Part shown: piece after piece, positions 1-8,970 of the stretch
How the letters are laid out: every line of letters starts with the position of its first letter
Position numbering within the stretch: the stretch's first letter is position 1
Source of the DNA: CAYQQO01 sp964420115
GTDB lineage: Bacteria > Patescibacteriota > Minisyncoccia > Portnoybacterales > UBA2143
Assembly: GCA_964420115.1 (NCBI GenBank)
Contig: CAYQQO010000001.1
Span: 57,362 to 121,361 of the forward strand
Length of the DNA stretch: 64,000 nucleotides
Reading direction: 5' to 3'
Made by a program: the position numbers and the translations under genes
Notes under the pieces: generated by a model
The model's input: only the letters and a program-made list of their open reading frames with translations
The model's database searches: none
What the model was told of the DNA's origin: nothing

Positions 1-911
1 GCAATCTTTTTGGGCAGTTCTTTTTTTATTATTTTTTTTTCTCTGGCCGAAAGCTTAGGACGGGCTAAATCTTTGATGATTTCCAAAGGAGTTCTCAAAT
101 ATCTAATAGGCGCTATGGCGAAAGAATAAACAGCTAATTGAGCAGGTCCGAGAAGGGAGAATAAAATAATCTTATCAATGTGCTGTGATATGCTTGGAAT
201 AACAGACATTAAACTTAGGTGTTTGCCGTAGCTTATTGTTTCGTTGTCTGTTTTATTGTTAAAAGGATATTTTTTTAAAGTTTTGCGGTAGAAAAAATTT
301 GTTGAAAGAAGTTCTATAATAAAATATATTAAAATGATTAGTATTAAATTGTTGCTGTAAAAAATTGCGGCGATTAAACCAATTGATAGAAATAATTGAG
401 AAAGAAACTTGTATTTAACTCTAGCGTCAAATCTTTTTCTACCGTCTAAATATTGTTGATAAATTCTTTTGCTTTCTATCAAGGGATAAACCAGAGCAAC
501 AATTAAAAAACTAACAAAAAAGGCTGGATTGTCTTTGGTGTAGTAGTATATTGCCCAACCCAAGGCAGTTAAGCTGGCCAATAAACCCCATTTTAGTTTA
601 GTTCTTCCGGCAATTTGGATAGTTTTTTCAAAGCCGCGGGCAATGCTTCTCATTAAGGCGCTATTCATTCCGGGTAATGTGAAAATAGCGATTAAAGCGA
701 CTATAGACAAAATATAGCGATATTGCCCGTATATTTCTTTAGGCAGGTATCTGGCAAAGGCGGTGGCTGTTATAAAGCCGATAAGGGTTGTTAAAATATT
801 GCCAAGAGTTAAATAAGAGCCAAATTTAACTAAATAAATATTATCTGATTTAGTAAAACTCTGACTTTTAAGCAGGAATTGATACGCGAATTTTTTTATT
901 TTTTTAATCAT
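1..911 (-). CDS. Wzx/MurJ-like polysaccharide flippase, N-terminal part (runs off left edge)
   Basis: On the minus strand a frame is open from an ATG at 911-909 to base 1, about 303 residues with no stop. It starts with a basic stretch (MIKKIKKFAYQFLLKSQS), then alternates hydrophobic helices with short loops. The segment FARYLPKEIYGQY near residue 45 resembles the A-R-x-L-G/P-x-x-x-G-x-Y signature after the first helix of MOP-superfamily O-unit flippases. Such proteins move undecaprenyl-linked glycans across the membrane, which fits the sugar genes that follow. The family is usually 420-500 residues, so the C-terminal third lies outside. Its ATG overlaps the ATG of the divergent gene by two bases. 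Confidence 0.8.
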   Translation of the reverse strand, partial: MIKKIKKFAYQFLLKSQSFTKSDNIYLVKFGSYLTLGNILTTLIGFITATAFARYLPKEIYGQYRYILSIVALIAIFTLPGMNSALMRSIARGFEKTIQIAGRTKLKWGLLASLTALGWAIYYYTKDNPAFFVSFLIVALVYPLIESKRIYQQYLDGRKRFDARVKYKFLSQLFLSIGLIAAIFYSNNLILIILIYFIIELLSTNFFYRKTLKKYPFNNKTDNETISYGKHLSLMSVIPSISQHIDKIILFSLLGPAQLAVYSFAIAPIRYLRTPLEIIKDLARPKLSAREKKIIKKELPKKI

Positions 912-2496
912 GTCTAATAAAAAAAGTGTAATATTTTTTACAATTCTAATAATTTTTCTCCTGTCGCTTGTTGTTCGTTATTTTCCTGTTTGGCATAAAG
1001 GTTATTCTTCGGGTATTTTTGCCGAGAATTTAGTTTTGGCCAGGAATTTATCTCAGACTGGCAGTTATAGCTTTGAAGATGATAAAAATGTTGTTTTGTC
1101 TTCTGGTTTGATAGAGGGAAAAGGTGTCCCTTCGGAAAAAAGCAATAAATTAACTGCGGTTATTTACAGTTGTTTATTTAATTGGTTTGGTTTTAACTCA
1201 GATATGCCTTTTTATGTCAGTTTATTTGTTTTTGGATTGACAAATATATTATTATTTCTTTTGTTCTTAAAATTATTTAACTTTTCAGTCGCCTTAATAT
1301 TCAGCTTGCTTGATATTTTTATGCCAGTGGTAATCAGAGGAGCTGAAATAGCCGGTTTTTATGAATGGGCGATGCTTTTTTTTGTTATGGCGGTATTTCT
1401 TTATTTATACCCTTTTAACAGAGAGAAGGGGAAAAAACAATTTGTAAGACTGTCTTTGTCTGGTGTGTTTTTTGCCTTAGCTGCTTTGGCTAGAAACGCC
1501 TTCTTTATTTCTTTTATTCCCTTTTTAATTTATGATTTTTTCAAAAACAGAAGCTATCAACGGGCGGCTGTGATGTTTCTCTTTTTTGTTCTGATTTTAG
1601 GAATATATATAATTGGTAATCCTGACAGCTATTATGCCAATCTTTTTTTAACAGAGCAAGCCCAAGGATACGAAGGCCATTTGTGGCCTGATCCTTATAC
1701 TTATCACTTTGAAAGAGATGAGTATATTAAAAACATTGATAATCCAGACGGTGAATTGGTTTTGTTTTTGTCTGCCTATAATTATTCAGTCAGTTTTAAG
1801 GAAAAAATAATAAGCTACTTTTATTCTGTTAAATTCTATATCAGGGAATTTTTGAGAATTGTCCATTTCGGCGGAGCTCTTATTCTCTTTTTGGTTTTAT
1901 TGGGCGGAGTATATCTTTATAAAAAGAAAAATAGCTTAATCAGCTTGTTTTTAATTTGGCTGTTTTTTTTGTTTGCCGGGTTGATCTTTTTGAGAACAAG
2001 CAACTGGGATCACTTTTTAGAAATTAGAATCCCCATTGTTTTGTTAGCGGCCTTAGGAGTTTATTGGTTGATTGAATTGATAAAAGATTTAAGAATCAAA
2101 AATATTTTTAAGTATTTTTGGGGCCTTGCTCTGGTCTTTGTGATTGTTTTGCATTTAGGAGAAGCGAGCAGATGGACTTTTCATGAGGTTTATAACACAA
2201 AAATTGGTCAGATTATTAAATCGGCAGAAATAATTAACAGCAAGCAAATAGAAGAAGGTGATATTATTGCCGTTGGTTATTCAAACGGCAGTGCCTTAAT
2301 TTTAAACTATTATACAGATAAAAACTTTGTTTATTTTAACCCAGAGACTGTAAAAAGGTTAATAAAAGAACAAAAACTTGAGTGGGCTTTTGATCAATTC
2401 GGAGTGGATAAAGTTATGGGTTTTTCTTCTGAACTATATAAGGGAATTATTCAGCAGGGCGAAGTTGAAATTATTGATGAGTTTTCTCAAAATTAA
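910..2496 (+). CDS. GT-C fold membrane glycosyltransferase (PMT/ArnT-like)
   Basis: A 528-residue integral membrane protein with about ten hydrophobic helices from residue 8 to about 420, then a soluble tail of about 90 residues. The first external loop (about residues 25-65) is long and acidic (AENLVLARN, then SFEDDKN), as in GT-C enzymes that take sugars from polyprenyl-phosphate donors, where an acidic residue of this loop is catalytic. The acceptor cannot be read from sequence. It diverges from the flippase gene and its tail matches no domain I recognise. A run of nine G lies 34 bases after the stop. The family call is good, the specificity unknown. Confidence 0.72.
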   Translation: MSNKKSVIFFTILIIFLLSLVVRYFPVWHKGYSSGIFAENLVLARNLSQTGSYSFEDDKNVVLSSGLIEGKGVPSEKSNKLTAVIYSCLFNWFGFNSDMPFYVSLFVFGLTNILLFLLFLKLFNFSVALIFSLLDIFMPVVIRGAEIAGFYEWAMLFFVMAVFLYLYPFNREKGKKQFVRLSLSGVFFALAALARNAFFISFIPFLIYDFFKNRSYQRAAVMFLFFVLILGIYIIGNPDSYYANLFLTEQAQGYEGHLWPDPYTYHFERDEYIKNIDNPDGELVLFLSAYNYSVSFKEKIISYFYSVKFYIREFLRIVHFGGALILFLVLLGGVYLYKKKNSLISLFLIWLFFLFAGLIFLRTSNWDHFLEIRIPIVLLAALGVYWLIELIKDLRIKNIFKYFWGLALVFVIVLHLGEASRWTFHEVYNTKIGQIIKSAEIINSKQIEEGDIIAVGYSNGSALILNYYTDKNFVYFNPETVKRLIKEQKLEWAFDQFGVDKVMGFSSELYKGIIQQGEVEIIDEFSQN

Positions 2497-2700
2497 TTAT
2501 ATTATATTATATTTCAGTTATAGATTTAAGGGGGGGGGCTGGTTGTTTGGGGAAATTTTTACATTAAATAGAAAAAAGTATTCTTTTTTATCGCAGACCT
2601 GACTAGGCCTTACAGTTTAAGGCGGAAAATTACAGTCTTTTTACGCAGGAGAATGCCGCGGGCTTGTAAGAAAATAAGCTATATTAAACAGAAAATCTCT
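2497..2700. other. Intergenic spacer between converging genes, with a G9 tract
   Basis: About 200 bases separate the convergent ends of the GT-C gene and the UPF0104-type gene. It contains a G9 run at 2530-2538 and a small hairpin (GCCTTA at 2607-2612 with TAAGGC at 2618-2623) without a T run. The string TTACAGTTTAAGGCGGA (from about 2611) recurs almost unchanged in the spacer before the GMC-like gene (about 8936). I see no RNA gene or credible ORF. Confidence 0.5.
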
Positions 2701-3645
2701 TCAGTTTGAAATAGGAATTGGTTTTATTACCCAGCTGGCAAAGCCTATAAGAGCAGTTAGGATATTTAAGAAAAGTATTAGAAAAGAAAAAGAAAGAGCT
2801 GTTTCCGGGCTGATGCCGAAAATAGAGAAAACAAGTATGATAGAAGCCTCGCGGGTCCCTAGTCCAAGAATAGAAATGGGAAGCATGGTCGCCAAGGCGG
2901 ATATAGTTGCAGTAACAGCAATAACAAAAAAAGAAATTTCATTAATATCAATACTTTTTGCTGAAAAATAAGCCATAACATAATAGGCTATCCACGAAAA
3001 GAAAGTAATAACAAAAGCGTAGATATAGTTTTTAACTTTATAATTTTTAATACTGGAGATAAAATCTTGGTGATACAATTTCCAAGATTTTTGATATTTG
3101 GTTGGCACAATAAGATAAAAAAATTTTTTCATAAAAACCTTGTGCCATTTTGATTTTATCAAAAGCAGAAGAATGATAATAAATAACAAAAATAAGAAAA
3201 TAAAAACAATTTGTTCTTTAAACAGGCGTATGAAAAATATCATCCCTAAAGAGCCAAAAAAAAGGAGAAAAACAACATCAAAAATTCTGTCTAAAACAAC
3301 GCTGGCTAATGATTGGCCTGTATTATGGTTGTCTTTTTTAAGGTAAATAACTTTAATTATTTCTCCAAATCTCGCCGGAGTAATCATCCCTATATAAAAA
3401 CCGACATTATAAATTAAAAAAGATTCCTTAAAGGAATAATATATTTTTTGCTTCTTTTTAAGATAATTCCAGCGATAAGCTTTTATTGCTAAAAGAGGCG
3501 GAAGAATGGCGATAGCGAGCAATAAATAGAGATAGTTAATTTCAGCGAAAATATCAGTCAGTTGGGAAAGGTCTAGTCTTGTTATTATCAAACCGAAGAT
3601 AGCTAAACCAATTAAAAAAGAATACTTTTTTATTATTTTTTTCAT
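2701..3645 (-). CDS. UPF0104/LPG-synthase-TM family membrane protein
   Basis: A 314-residue protein with about eight membrane helices. Motifs typical of the flippase-like domain of lysyl-phosphatidylglycerol synthase and YbhN/AglD proteins are visible: KAYRWNYLKK near residue 55, the segment GFYIGMITPARFGEIIKV near 85, and LGLGTREASIILVF in the last third. The soluble aminoacyltransferase domain of MprF is absent, so it is a stand-alone membrane domain of this group, often found with polyprenyl-linked glycan genes. It is divergent from the radical SAM trio and shares their spacer; a promoter is listed at 3678-3705. Exact substrate unknown. Confidence 0.78.
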   Translation of the reverse strand: MKKIIKKYSFLIGLAIFGLIITRLDLSQLTDIFAEINYLYLLLAIAILPPLLAIKAYRWNYLKKKQKIYYSFKESFLIYNVGFYIGMITPARFGEIIKVIYLKKDNHNTGQSLASVVLDRIFDVVFLLFFGSLGMIFFIRLFKEQIVFIFLFLLFIIILLLLIKSKWHKVFMKKFFYLIVPTKYQKSWKLYHQDFISSIKNYKVKNYIYAFVITFFSWIAYYVMAYFSAKSIDINEISFFVIAVTATISALATMLPISILGLGTREASIILVFSIFGISPETALSFSFLILFLNILTALIGFASWVIKPIPISN

Positions 3646-3677
3646 TTGTTGGTTAACCTTGAATAATTGCTATCATT

Positions 3678-3705
3678 ATTATACAATAGTATCGTCTTAA
3701 GACAA
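3678..3705 (-). promoter_or_regulatory. Sigma70-type promoter for the UPF0104-type gene
   Basis: On the minus strand, TTGTCT (3705-3700), a 16-base spacer and a perfect TATAAT (3683-3678) lie ahead of the start at 3645. The expected transcript would carry a leader of roughly 25 bases. Confidence 0.55.
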
Positions 3706-3723
3706 GGTATAAAACTATAATTA

Positions 3724-5148
3724 ATGCGCATTTTATTAATTAATCCTCCTCGTCATAATGAAATTTTAGCTGATAATCCCAGCTTTATTGATGAAGAAAG
3801 AGGCTTTAATCCCCCTCTTGGTTTATTGTATTTAGCTGGTTATTTGAAAAAAAACAGCCAGCATTATGTTTCCGGCTTAGATGCTCAAGCAGAGAGGTGT
3901 GATTATAATAATAATTTTGTCAAAAGAATAGTGGCAGAAAATCCGGATGTGGTTGGTATGACTGCTATGACATTTACTTTAATAGATGTTTTAAAAACAA
4001 TTAACATTGTTAAACAAGCAGAAAAAGAGCTTGGCAAAAAAGTTGCTATTGTTTTGGGCGGACCGCATGTTCATCTTTTTCCCAGAGAAACTATTAATTT
4101 AGAGGATGTTGATTTTGTTGTTAAGGGAGAGGGGGAGCTTCCCTTTTTTTATTTGTTGGAAGCGCTTGAAAAAGGAGGAGAGTTGTCTGGGATCAGCGGA
4201 TTGACTTACAAGAAAAAGGGGGAAATTATTGATAACCCAGTGGCTGGTTTTATTGATAACTTAGATGAAATTCCTTTCCCGAGCAGAGAAATACTGTCTA
4301 TTGATAAATATGGTTCTATTTTGGGCGGCGGGAAAACAGTAACAACAATGTTTACTTCAAGGGGGTGTCCTTTTAGGTGCGCTTTTTGCGATCGGCCTCA
4401 TTTAGGCAAAAAATTCAGAGCCAGAAGCGCTAAGAATGTAGTTGATGAGATGGAGGAGTGTTTGAATATGGGGATTGATGAAATTTTAGTCTACGACGAT
4501 ACTTTTACTGTTGACCGTCAAAGGACAATTGATGTTTGCAACGAGATTATTAAGAAAAAAATGAAATTTATTTGGGACATTCGAGCCCGCGTAGATACAG
4601 TTGATGAAGAAATTTTGAAAAAACTAAAAGAAGCTGGATGTCAGAGAATACATTTTGGCGTTGAGGCAGGAACGGAAAAAATTTTGAAAATTCTTAACAA
4701 AGGCATTCATTTGGGTCAGGTGGAGAAAGCATTTAAATTAGCCAAAAAAAACAACATAGAAACACTCGCTTATTTTATGATAGGAGCGCCGACAGAAAAC
4801 AGGGAAGATATTTTACAAACAATTCAATTTGCTAAAAAAATTAATCCTGATTACGCCCATATCACTATTTTGACACCTTATCCAGCAACAAAAATATATG
4901 AAGACGCTCTGAACCAAGGGGTGATTGAAAAAGATTACTGGCGCGAATTTGCCAAAAATCCTAGGGAGGGCGTAATTACTCGATACTGGGAAGAAGAACT
5001 AAATAAAGAAGAATTATTTTCTTTTCTGGAAAAATTCTATAAGGATTTTTACGGTCGGCCTTCATATATTGTAAAGCAATTTAAAAAAATCCGTTCTTTT
5101 AGTGATTTTATTGTTAAAGTTAAAACCGGCTTAAAAATATTGAAATGA
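3724..5148 (+). CDS. Cobalamin-binding-domain radical SAM protein, first of three
   Basis: 474 residues. An N-terminal B12-binding-type Rossmann domain spans about residues 1-135 (RILLINPPR, then VLGGPHVHLFP). A radical SAM barrel follows, with the cluster-binding CxxxCxxC in TSRGCPFRCAFCDRP near residue 218, the glycine-rich GVEAGTEKIL near 320 and a TPYPAT strand near 385. This is the BchE/class B layout, in which cobalamin often supports methylation or ring chemistry; the actual reaction cannot be read. A -10-like TATAAT abuts the ATG. The second gene starts 4 bases after this stop, so all three are probably one operon inside the glycan locus. Confidence 0.88.
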   Translation: MRILLINPPRHNEILADNPSFIDEERGFNPPLGLLYLAGYLKKNSQHYVSGLDAQAERCDYNNNFVKRIVAENPDVVGMTAMTFTLIDVLKTINIVKQAEKELGKKVAIVLGGPHVHLFPRETINLEDVDFVVKGEGELPFFYLLEALEKGGELSGISGLTYKKKGEIIDNPVAGFIDNLDEIPFPSREILSIDKYGSILGGGKTVTTMFTSRGCPFRCAFCDRPHLGKKFRARSAKNVVDEMEECLNMGIDEILVYDDTFTVDRQRTIDVCNEIIKKKMKFIWDIRARVDTVDEEILKKLKEAGCQRIHFGVEAGTEKILKILNKGIHLGQVEKAFKLAKKNNIETLAYFMIGAPTENREDILQTIQFAKKINPDYAHITILTPYPATKIYEDALNQGVIEKDYWREFAKNPREGVITRYWEEELNKEELFSFLEKFYKDFYGRPSYIVKQFKKIRSFSDFIVKVKTGLKILK

Positions 5149-5152
5149 TTTT

Positions 5153-6565
5153 ATGAAAGTTCTTTTTGTTAATAAATTCTTAGACAAACACACCATTTAT
5201 CGGGCGCCTTTAGGTATTTTGTATCTTTCTTCAGCTTTAAAAAGAGCCGGCCACCAAGTTTTTATTATTGAACCGAATAGAAAAAATATTTACAAAGAAG
5301 TTAGAAAAATTAAACCTCAAATAATTGCTTACTCTCTAAGGACTGGTTTTCATAAATATTATATAGAGTTGAATAAGGAATTAAAGGAAAAATTCAATTT
5401 TATTTCTATTTTTGGCGGACCGCATGCTACCTTTTTCCCGGAAATGATAAATGAAAAAGGAGTTGATTCAGTGGGCTTGGGAGAATGCGATCAAAAAATG
5501 GCAGACTTGTTGGATAAGTTTGAAAAAGGGGGGGGTTATAAAAAAACTAATAATTTTTGGTTTAATAATAATGGAAGAATTGTTAAAAACTCATTAGGCC
5601 AGTTAAACCAAAATTTAGACAGTTTAAATTTTCCGGATAGGGGCTTGTTGGATGATTATAAAGAGGTAAAATTAGCAAGAGTCCATAATTTTATTACTTC
5701 CAGGGGATGTCCTTATGATTGTTCTTATTGTTTCAATCATCAATTAAAAAAAATGTACAGCGGGCAGAAGTATATCAGGCGGCGCAGCGTGGAAAATGTG
5801 ATAGAGGAAATTGAGCAAGTATCAAATAATTATAATTTGGAGAGAGTTCACTTTGAGGATGATACTTTTAATATGGATAAAGAATGGCTTAGGGAGTTTG
5901 CTTCTAAATATCCTAAAATTCCCTTTAAGTGTAATATTAGAGCTAATTTAACAGATGAAGAAACTGTTAGGTTATTAAAAGAGGCCAACTGTATTAGCGT
6001 TACTTTTGCCATTGAAGCCGGTAATGACAGAATTAGAAATGAAATATTGCATCGCAATATGACAAAGGACCATATAATTAATTGCGCTCGCTTGCTTAAG
6101 AAGCACAAAATACGTTTTATTACAGAAAATATATTAGGCAATCCTACCTCTTCTTTGTCTGATGATATAGAAACACTTGATCTAAATTTGCTTTGCCAGC
6201 CTGATTATCCGACCGTCTCTCTGCTTCAACCTTATCCTCGCACAGAAGTATTCAAGATTGCTTTAGCTAATAACCAATTTGAAAAAGATGATATTAATCA
6301 AATAGAATCATTTTTTAAAAACACCTCTTTGAAAATCCCAAACAAAAAAGAAAGGATTAATTTACAGAGAATTTTTGCTCTGGTAGTCGCTTTCCCTTTT
6401 TTAAGAAAATATGTCAATTTCTTAATTAGGCAAAGAAAACTTACTTTTATTTATTCTTTTTTTTATAATGCATGGCGGCCATATTGTTTAATAACAAAAA
6501 TAATGCCCCATCGTTTAAGAATTAATGAATTTTTTTGGCTGGTCAGGCGCTACTTAACTAATTAA
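5153..6565 (+). CDS. Cobalamin-binding-domain radical SAM protein, second of three
   Basis: 470 residues with the same layout as the preceding gene: a B12-binding-type domain (KVLFVNKF, FGGPHATFFPEM) to about residue 125, then a radical SAM domain with CxxxCxxC in TSRGCPYDCSYCFNH near residue 187, and a basic, Tyr/Phe-rich C-terminal tail. Codons 126-128 (EKGGGYKK) are written with eight consecutive G at 5528-5535, a tract long enough to slip. It begins 4 bases after the first paralogue and ends directly against the third. Sequence divergence between the three suggests different substrates or successive steps. Reaction unknown. Confidence 0.87.
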   Translation: MKVLFVNKFLDKHTIYRAPLGILYLSSALKRAGHQVFIIEPNRKNIYKEVRKIKPQIIAYSLRTGFHKYYIELNKELKEKFNFISIFGGPHATFFPEMINEKGVDSVGLGECDQKMADLLDKFEKGGGYKKTNNFWFNNNGRIVKNSLGQLNQNLDSLNFPDRGLLDDYKEVKLARVHNFITSRGCPYDCSYCFNHQLKKMYSGQKYIRRRSVENVIEEIEQVSNNYNLERVHFEDDTFNMDKEWLREFASKYPKIPFKCNIRANLTDEETVRLLKEANCISVTFAIEAGNDRIRNEILHRNMTKDHIINCARLLKKHKIRFITENILGNPTSSLSDDIETLDLNLLCQPDYPTVSLLQPYPRTEVFKIALANNQFEKDDINQIESFFKNTSLKIPNKKERINLQRIFALVVAFPFLRKYVNFLIRQRKLTFIYSFFYNAWRPYCLITKIMPHRLRINEFFWLVRRYLTN

Positions 6566-7984
6566 ATGAAGGTTTTACTTCTCAATCCGCCTTTTACTGA
6601 ATATGGAGGGTTAGAAGGGCATGGCGGCAAGGCCCTGCCTTTGAATTTGGCTTATTTGGCTGGTTATTTAAGAGCTAGGCGGCCCAATACAATCATTGAA
6701 GTTTTAGATTGTGAAGGGCTGGAGCTAAACTACGATCAAATTAAAAAAGAAATTGTGAAAATTAAACCTAATTTAGTCGGCATTACCTGTCCTACTCCGG
6801 CCTTTGTGCAGGTATTAGAGGTTTGCCGCATTATAAAAGAAATTTCTCCAAATATTGTAACAGTAGTTGGCGGGCCTCATCCGACAGCTCTACCGGAAGA
6901 GACAACAAGTGAAAAAAACATTGACATATCTGTCCTTTATGGAGGAGAGGAGACATTCACAGAGCTGGTTGAAGCAATTGAAGAGAATAAAGAACTCCAT
7001 CAGATTAAAGGTATATTTTTTAAAGATAAAGAAGGTGCTGTTTGTCAGACCGAGTCAAGAGAAGTAATTGGGGATTTAGATAATTTACCTCTTCCTGCTC
7101 GCGATCTTTTTCCCTTGGGTATTTATTTCCCGCCGCCGACTAAAAGGATTAGTAATAAAAAAGCTGGCAATATGATAACTTCCCGCGGTTGCCCTTATCA
7201 GTGTACTTATTGTATGGCTTCGTATATGTGGCAGAGAAAAGTCAGGTTCAGAAGCATTAAGGATGTAGTAGATGAAATTGAAGAGTGTCTTAATAAATAC
7301 GGCATTGGTGAGTTTAATTTTCACGACGAGCTTTTTACAGTTAACAAAAAAAGAACTGTAGAATTTTGCCAAGAAGTAAAGCGGCGCAAATTAGACATTG
7401 CCTGGGTCTGTATGGTCAGGGTTGATTTTGTTGATAAAGAAACACTAAAAGAAATGAAAGAAGCCGGCTGTAAAAAAATTATGTTTGGCTTTGAGTCTGG
7501 CTCACAAATGATTTTAGATAAAATGAAAAAAAAAGTTGCTTTAGAGAAGGCGGAAGAAGCTGTTAAATTGACAAAAAAAGCAGGTATAAAAACAGCTGGT
7601 AATTTTATGATAGGGAATCTTGGAGAAACAAAAGAAACAATTAGAACAAGTATTGATTTGGCGAAAAAATTAAATTGCGATACTATGGCTTTTTTTGTAG
7701 CTAGTCCTTATCCCGGCACTGAATTTTATAAGGAAGCAAAAGAAAAAGGGTATTTTAGGCCGGATGTTACATGGAAGGATTTTACTTTAGTTTCAAATAA
7801 TTTGCCGCCCTTGAATCTTCCGGGCCTGCCAGCTGAAGAAATATTAAGATGGCAGAAAAGAGCTTACCGGGAATATTATTTAAGACTTCAATATATCTGG
7901 ACCAAAATAACTAGCATCAATAGCTGGCTAGATTTAAAAAACCTATATAATGGGGCTAAATTATTTTTGAGGTTGGAGAGATAA
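6566..7984 (+). CDS. Cobalamin-binding-domain radical SAM protein, third of three
   Basis: 472 residues. The B12-binding-type domain (KVLLLNPPFTEYGG, then VVGGPHPTALPEE) covers about residues 1-130. The radical SAM domain carries CxxxCxxC in TSRGCPYQCTYCMAS near residue 213, followed by GFESGSQMIL near 310 and SPYPGTEFYKEA near 385. Its start codon follows the previous stop with no gap. Of the three it looks closest to the first. As in the BchE-like families generally, cobalamin and SAM dependence is expected but the product is not predictable. Confidence 0.88.
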   Translation: MKVLLLNPPFTEYGGLEGHGGKALPLNLAYLAGYLRARRPNTIIEVLDCEGLELNYDQIKKEIVKIKPNLVGITCPTPAFVQVLEVCRIIKEISPNIVTVVGGPHPTALPEETTSEKNIDISVLYGGEETFTELVEAIEENKELHQIKGIFFKDKEGAVCQTESREVIGDLDNLPLPARDLFPLGIYFPPPTKRISNKKAGNMITSRGCPYQCTYCMASYMWQRKVRFRSIKDVVDEIEECLNKYGIGEFNFHDELFTVNKKRTVEFCQEVKRRKLDIAWVCMVRVDFVDKETLKEMKEAGCKKIMFGFESGSQMILDKMKKKVALEKAEEAVKLTKKAGIKTAGNFMIGNLGETKETIRTSIDLAKKLNCDTMAFFVASPYPGTEFYKEAKEKGYFRPDVTWKDFTLVSNNLPPLNLPGLPAEEILRWQKRAYREYYLRLQYIWTKITSINSWLDLKNLYNGAKLFLRLER

Positions 7985-8039
7985 TGGTTTGGATGGTAAT
8001 TTGACCGAATTAGTTTATTTTTTTATAGTAATATTAAAA

Positions 8040-8912
8040 ATGGATAAAAAAAATATTAATCAGCCAGTTAGTATAATTCTTCCTGTTTATAATGAGGAGG
8101 GTGAAATTAAGGGCGTCTTAAAAGAGTTAGTCTCTGTTTTTGGGGCATCGCGAAGAAAATATGAGATTATTATTGTTGACGATGCTTCTTCTGATAAGAG
8201 CGCTCAGCTTATTGGGGGGTTTGGCGCAAAGATAATCAAACATGAAAAAAATAAAGGATATGGAGCAGCGCTTAAAACCGGCATTAGAAAGGCCAAATAT
8301 GATATTATTGCTATTTGTGATGCAGATGGCACTTATCCGGTTGGTAAAATTCCTGAATTAGTTAGTTATATTGGTAAATATGATATGGCGGTCGGCGCCA
8401 GAAAAGGGGCTACCGTCAATATGCCGCTTGCTCGAAAACCAGCTAAGTGGTTTTTATCAAAATATGCCAATTATTTAACTAAAGAGGATATACCTGATAT
8501 CAATTCGGGATTGCGCGCTTTTAAAAAAGATGTTTTTGAAAGATTCCAGAATATTTTGCCAAGCGGCTTTTCTTTTACTACAACTATCACTTTAGCTCTT
8601 TTGAGCAACGATTATCAGGTTAAATATATAGATATTGATTATTATAAAAGAGGTGGGCAGTCAAAAATTAAGCCAATTAGAGATACAGTTAATTTCTTTT
8701 CGTTGATTACCCGTACCTCGCTTTATTTTAATCCTTTACGCATTTTTATGCCTGTTGCTCTTTTTTTACTGGCAGTAGGTTTTGGGGTTTTTATTTACAG
8801 CATTATTGTCTTTAAAAATATTTCTGATATTACCTTGATAATTTTTTTATGGGGAGTACAATTGGCAATGATAGGCCTTTTAGCCGATATGATAAGCCGC
8901 CAACAGAAGTAA
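8040..8912 (+). CDS. GT2 polyprenyl-phosphate glycosyltransferase (DPM1/GtrB-like)
   Basis: 290 residues from the ATG at 8040; an in-frame TTG at 7989 would add 17 hydrophobic residues of no family meaning, so I prefer the ATG. The GT-A fold is clear: SIILPVYNEEGEI near the start, VDDASSDKS for nucleotide binding, and the metal-binding CDADGTYP near residue 93. Two membrane helices close the protein (about 225-285), as in enzymes that load a sugar on dolichyl or undecaprenyl phosphate. It probably makes donors for GT-C enzymes such as the one at 910-2496. It follows the radical SAM trio in the same direction. Confidence 0.85.
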   Translation: MDKKNINQPVSIILPVYNEEGEIKGVLKELVSVFGASRRKYEIIIVDDASSDKSAQLIGGFGAKIIKHEKNKGYGAALKTGIRKAKYDIIAICDADGTYPVGKIPELVSYIGKYDMAVGARKGATVNMPLARKPAKWFLSKYANYLTKEDIPDINSGLRAFKKDVFERFQNILPSGFSFTTTITLALLSNDYQVKYIDIDYYKRGGQSKIKPIRDTVNFFSLITRTSLYFNPLRIFMPVALFLLAVGFGVFIYSIIVFKNISDITLIIFLWGVQLAMIGLLADMISRQQK

Positions 8913-8970
8913 TGTTTGTTCTCTTGCCGCTGGTTTACATTTAAGGCGGATAAGTTGTTTAAAGCATAAT

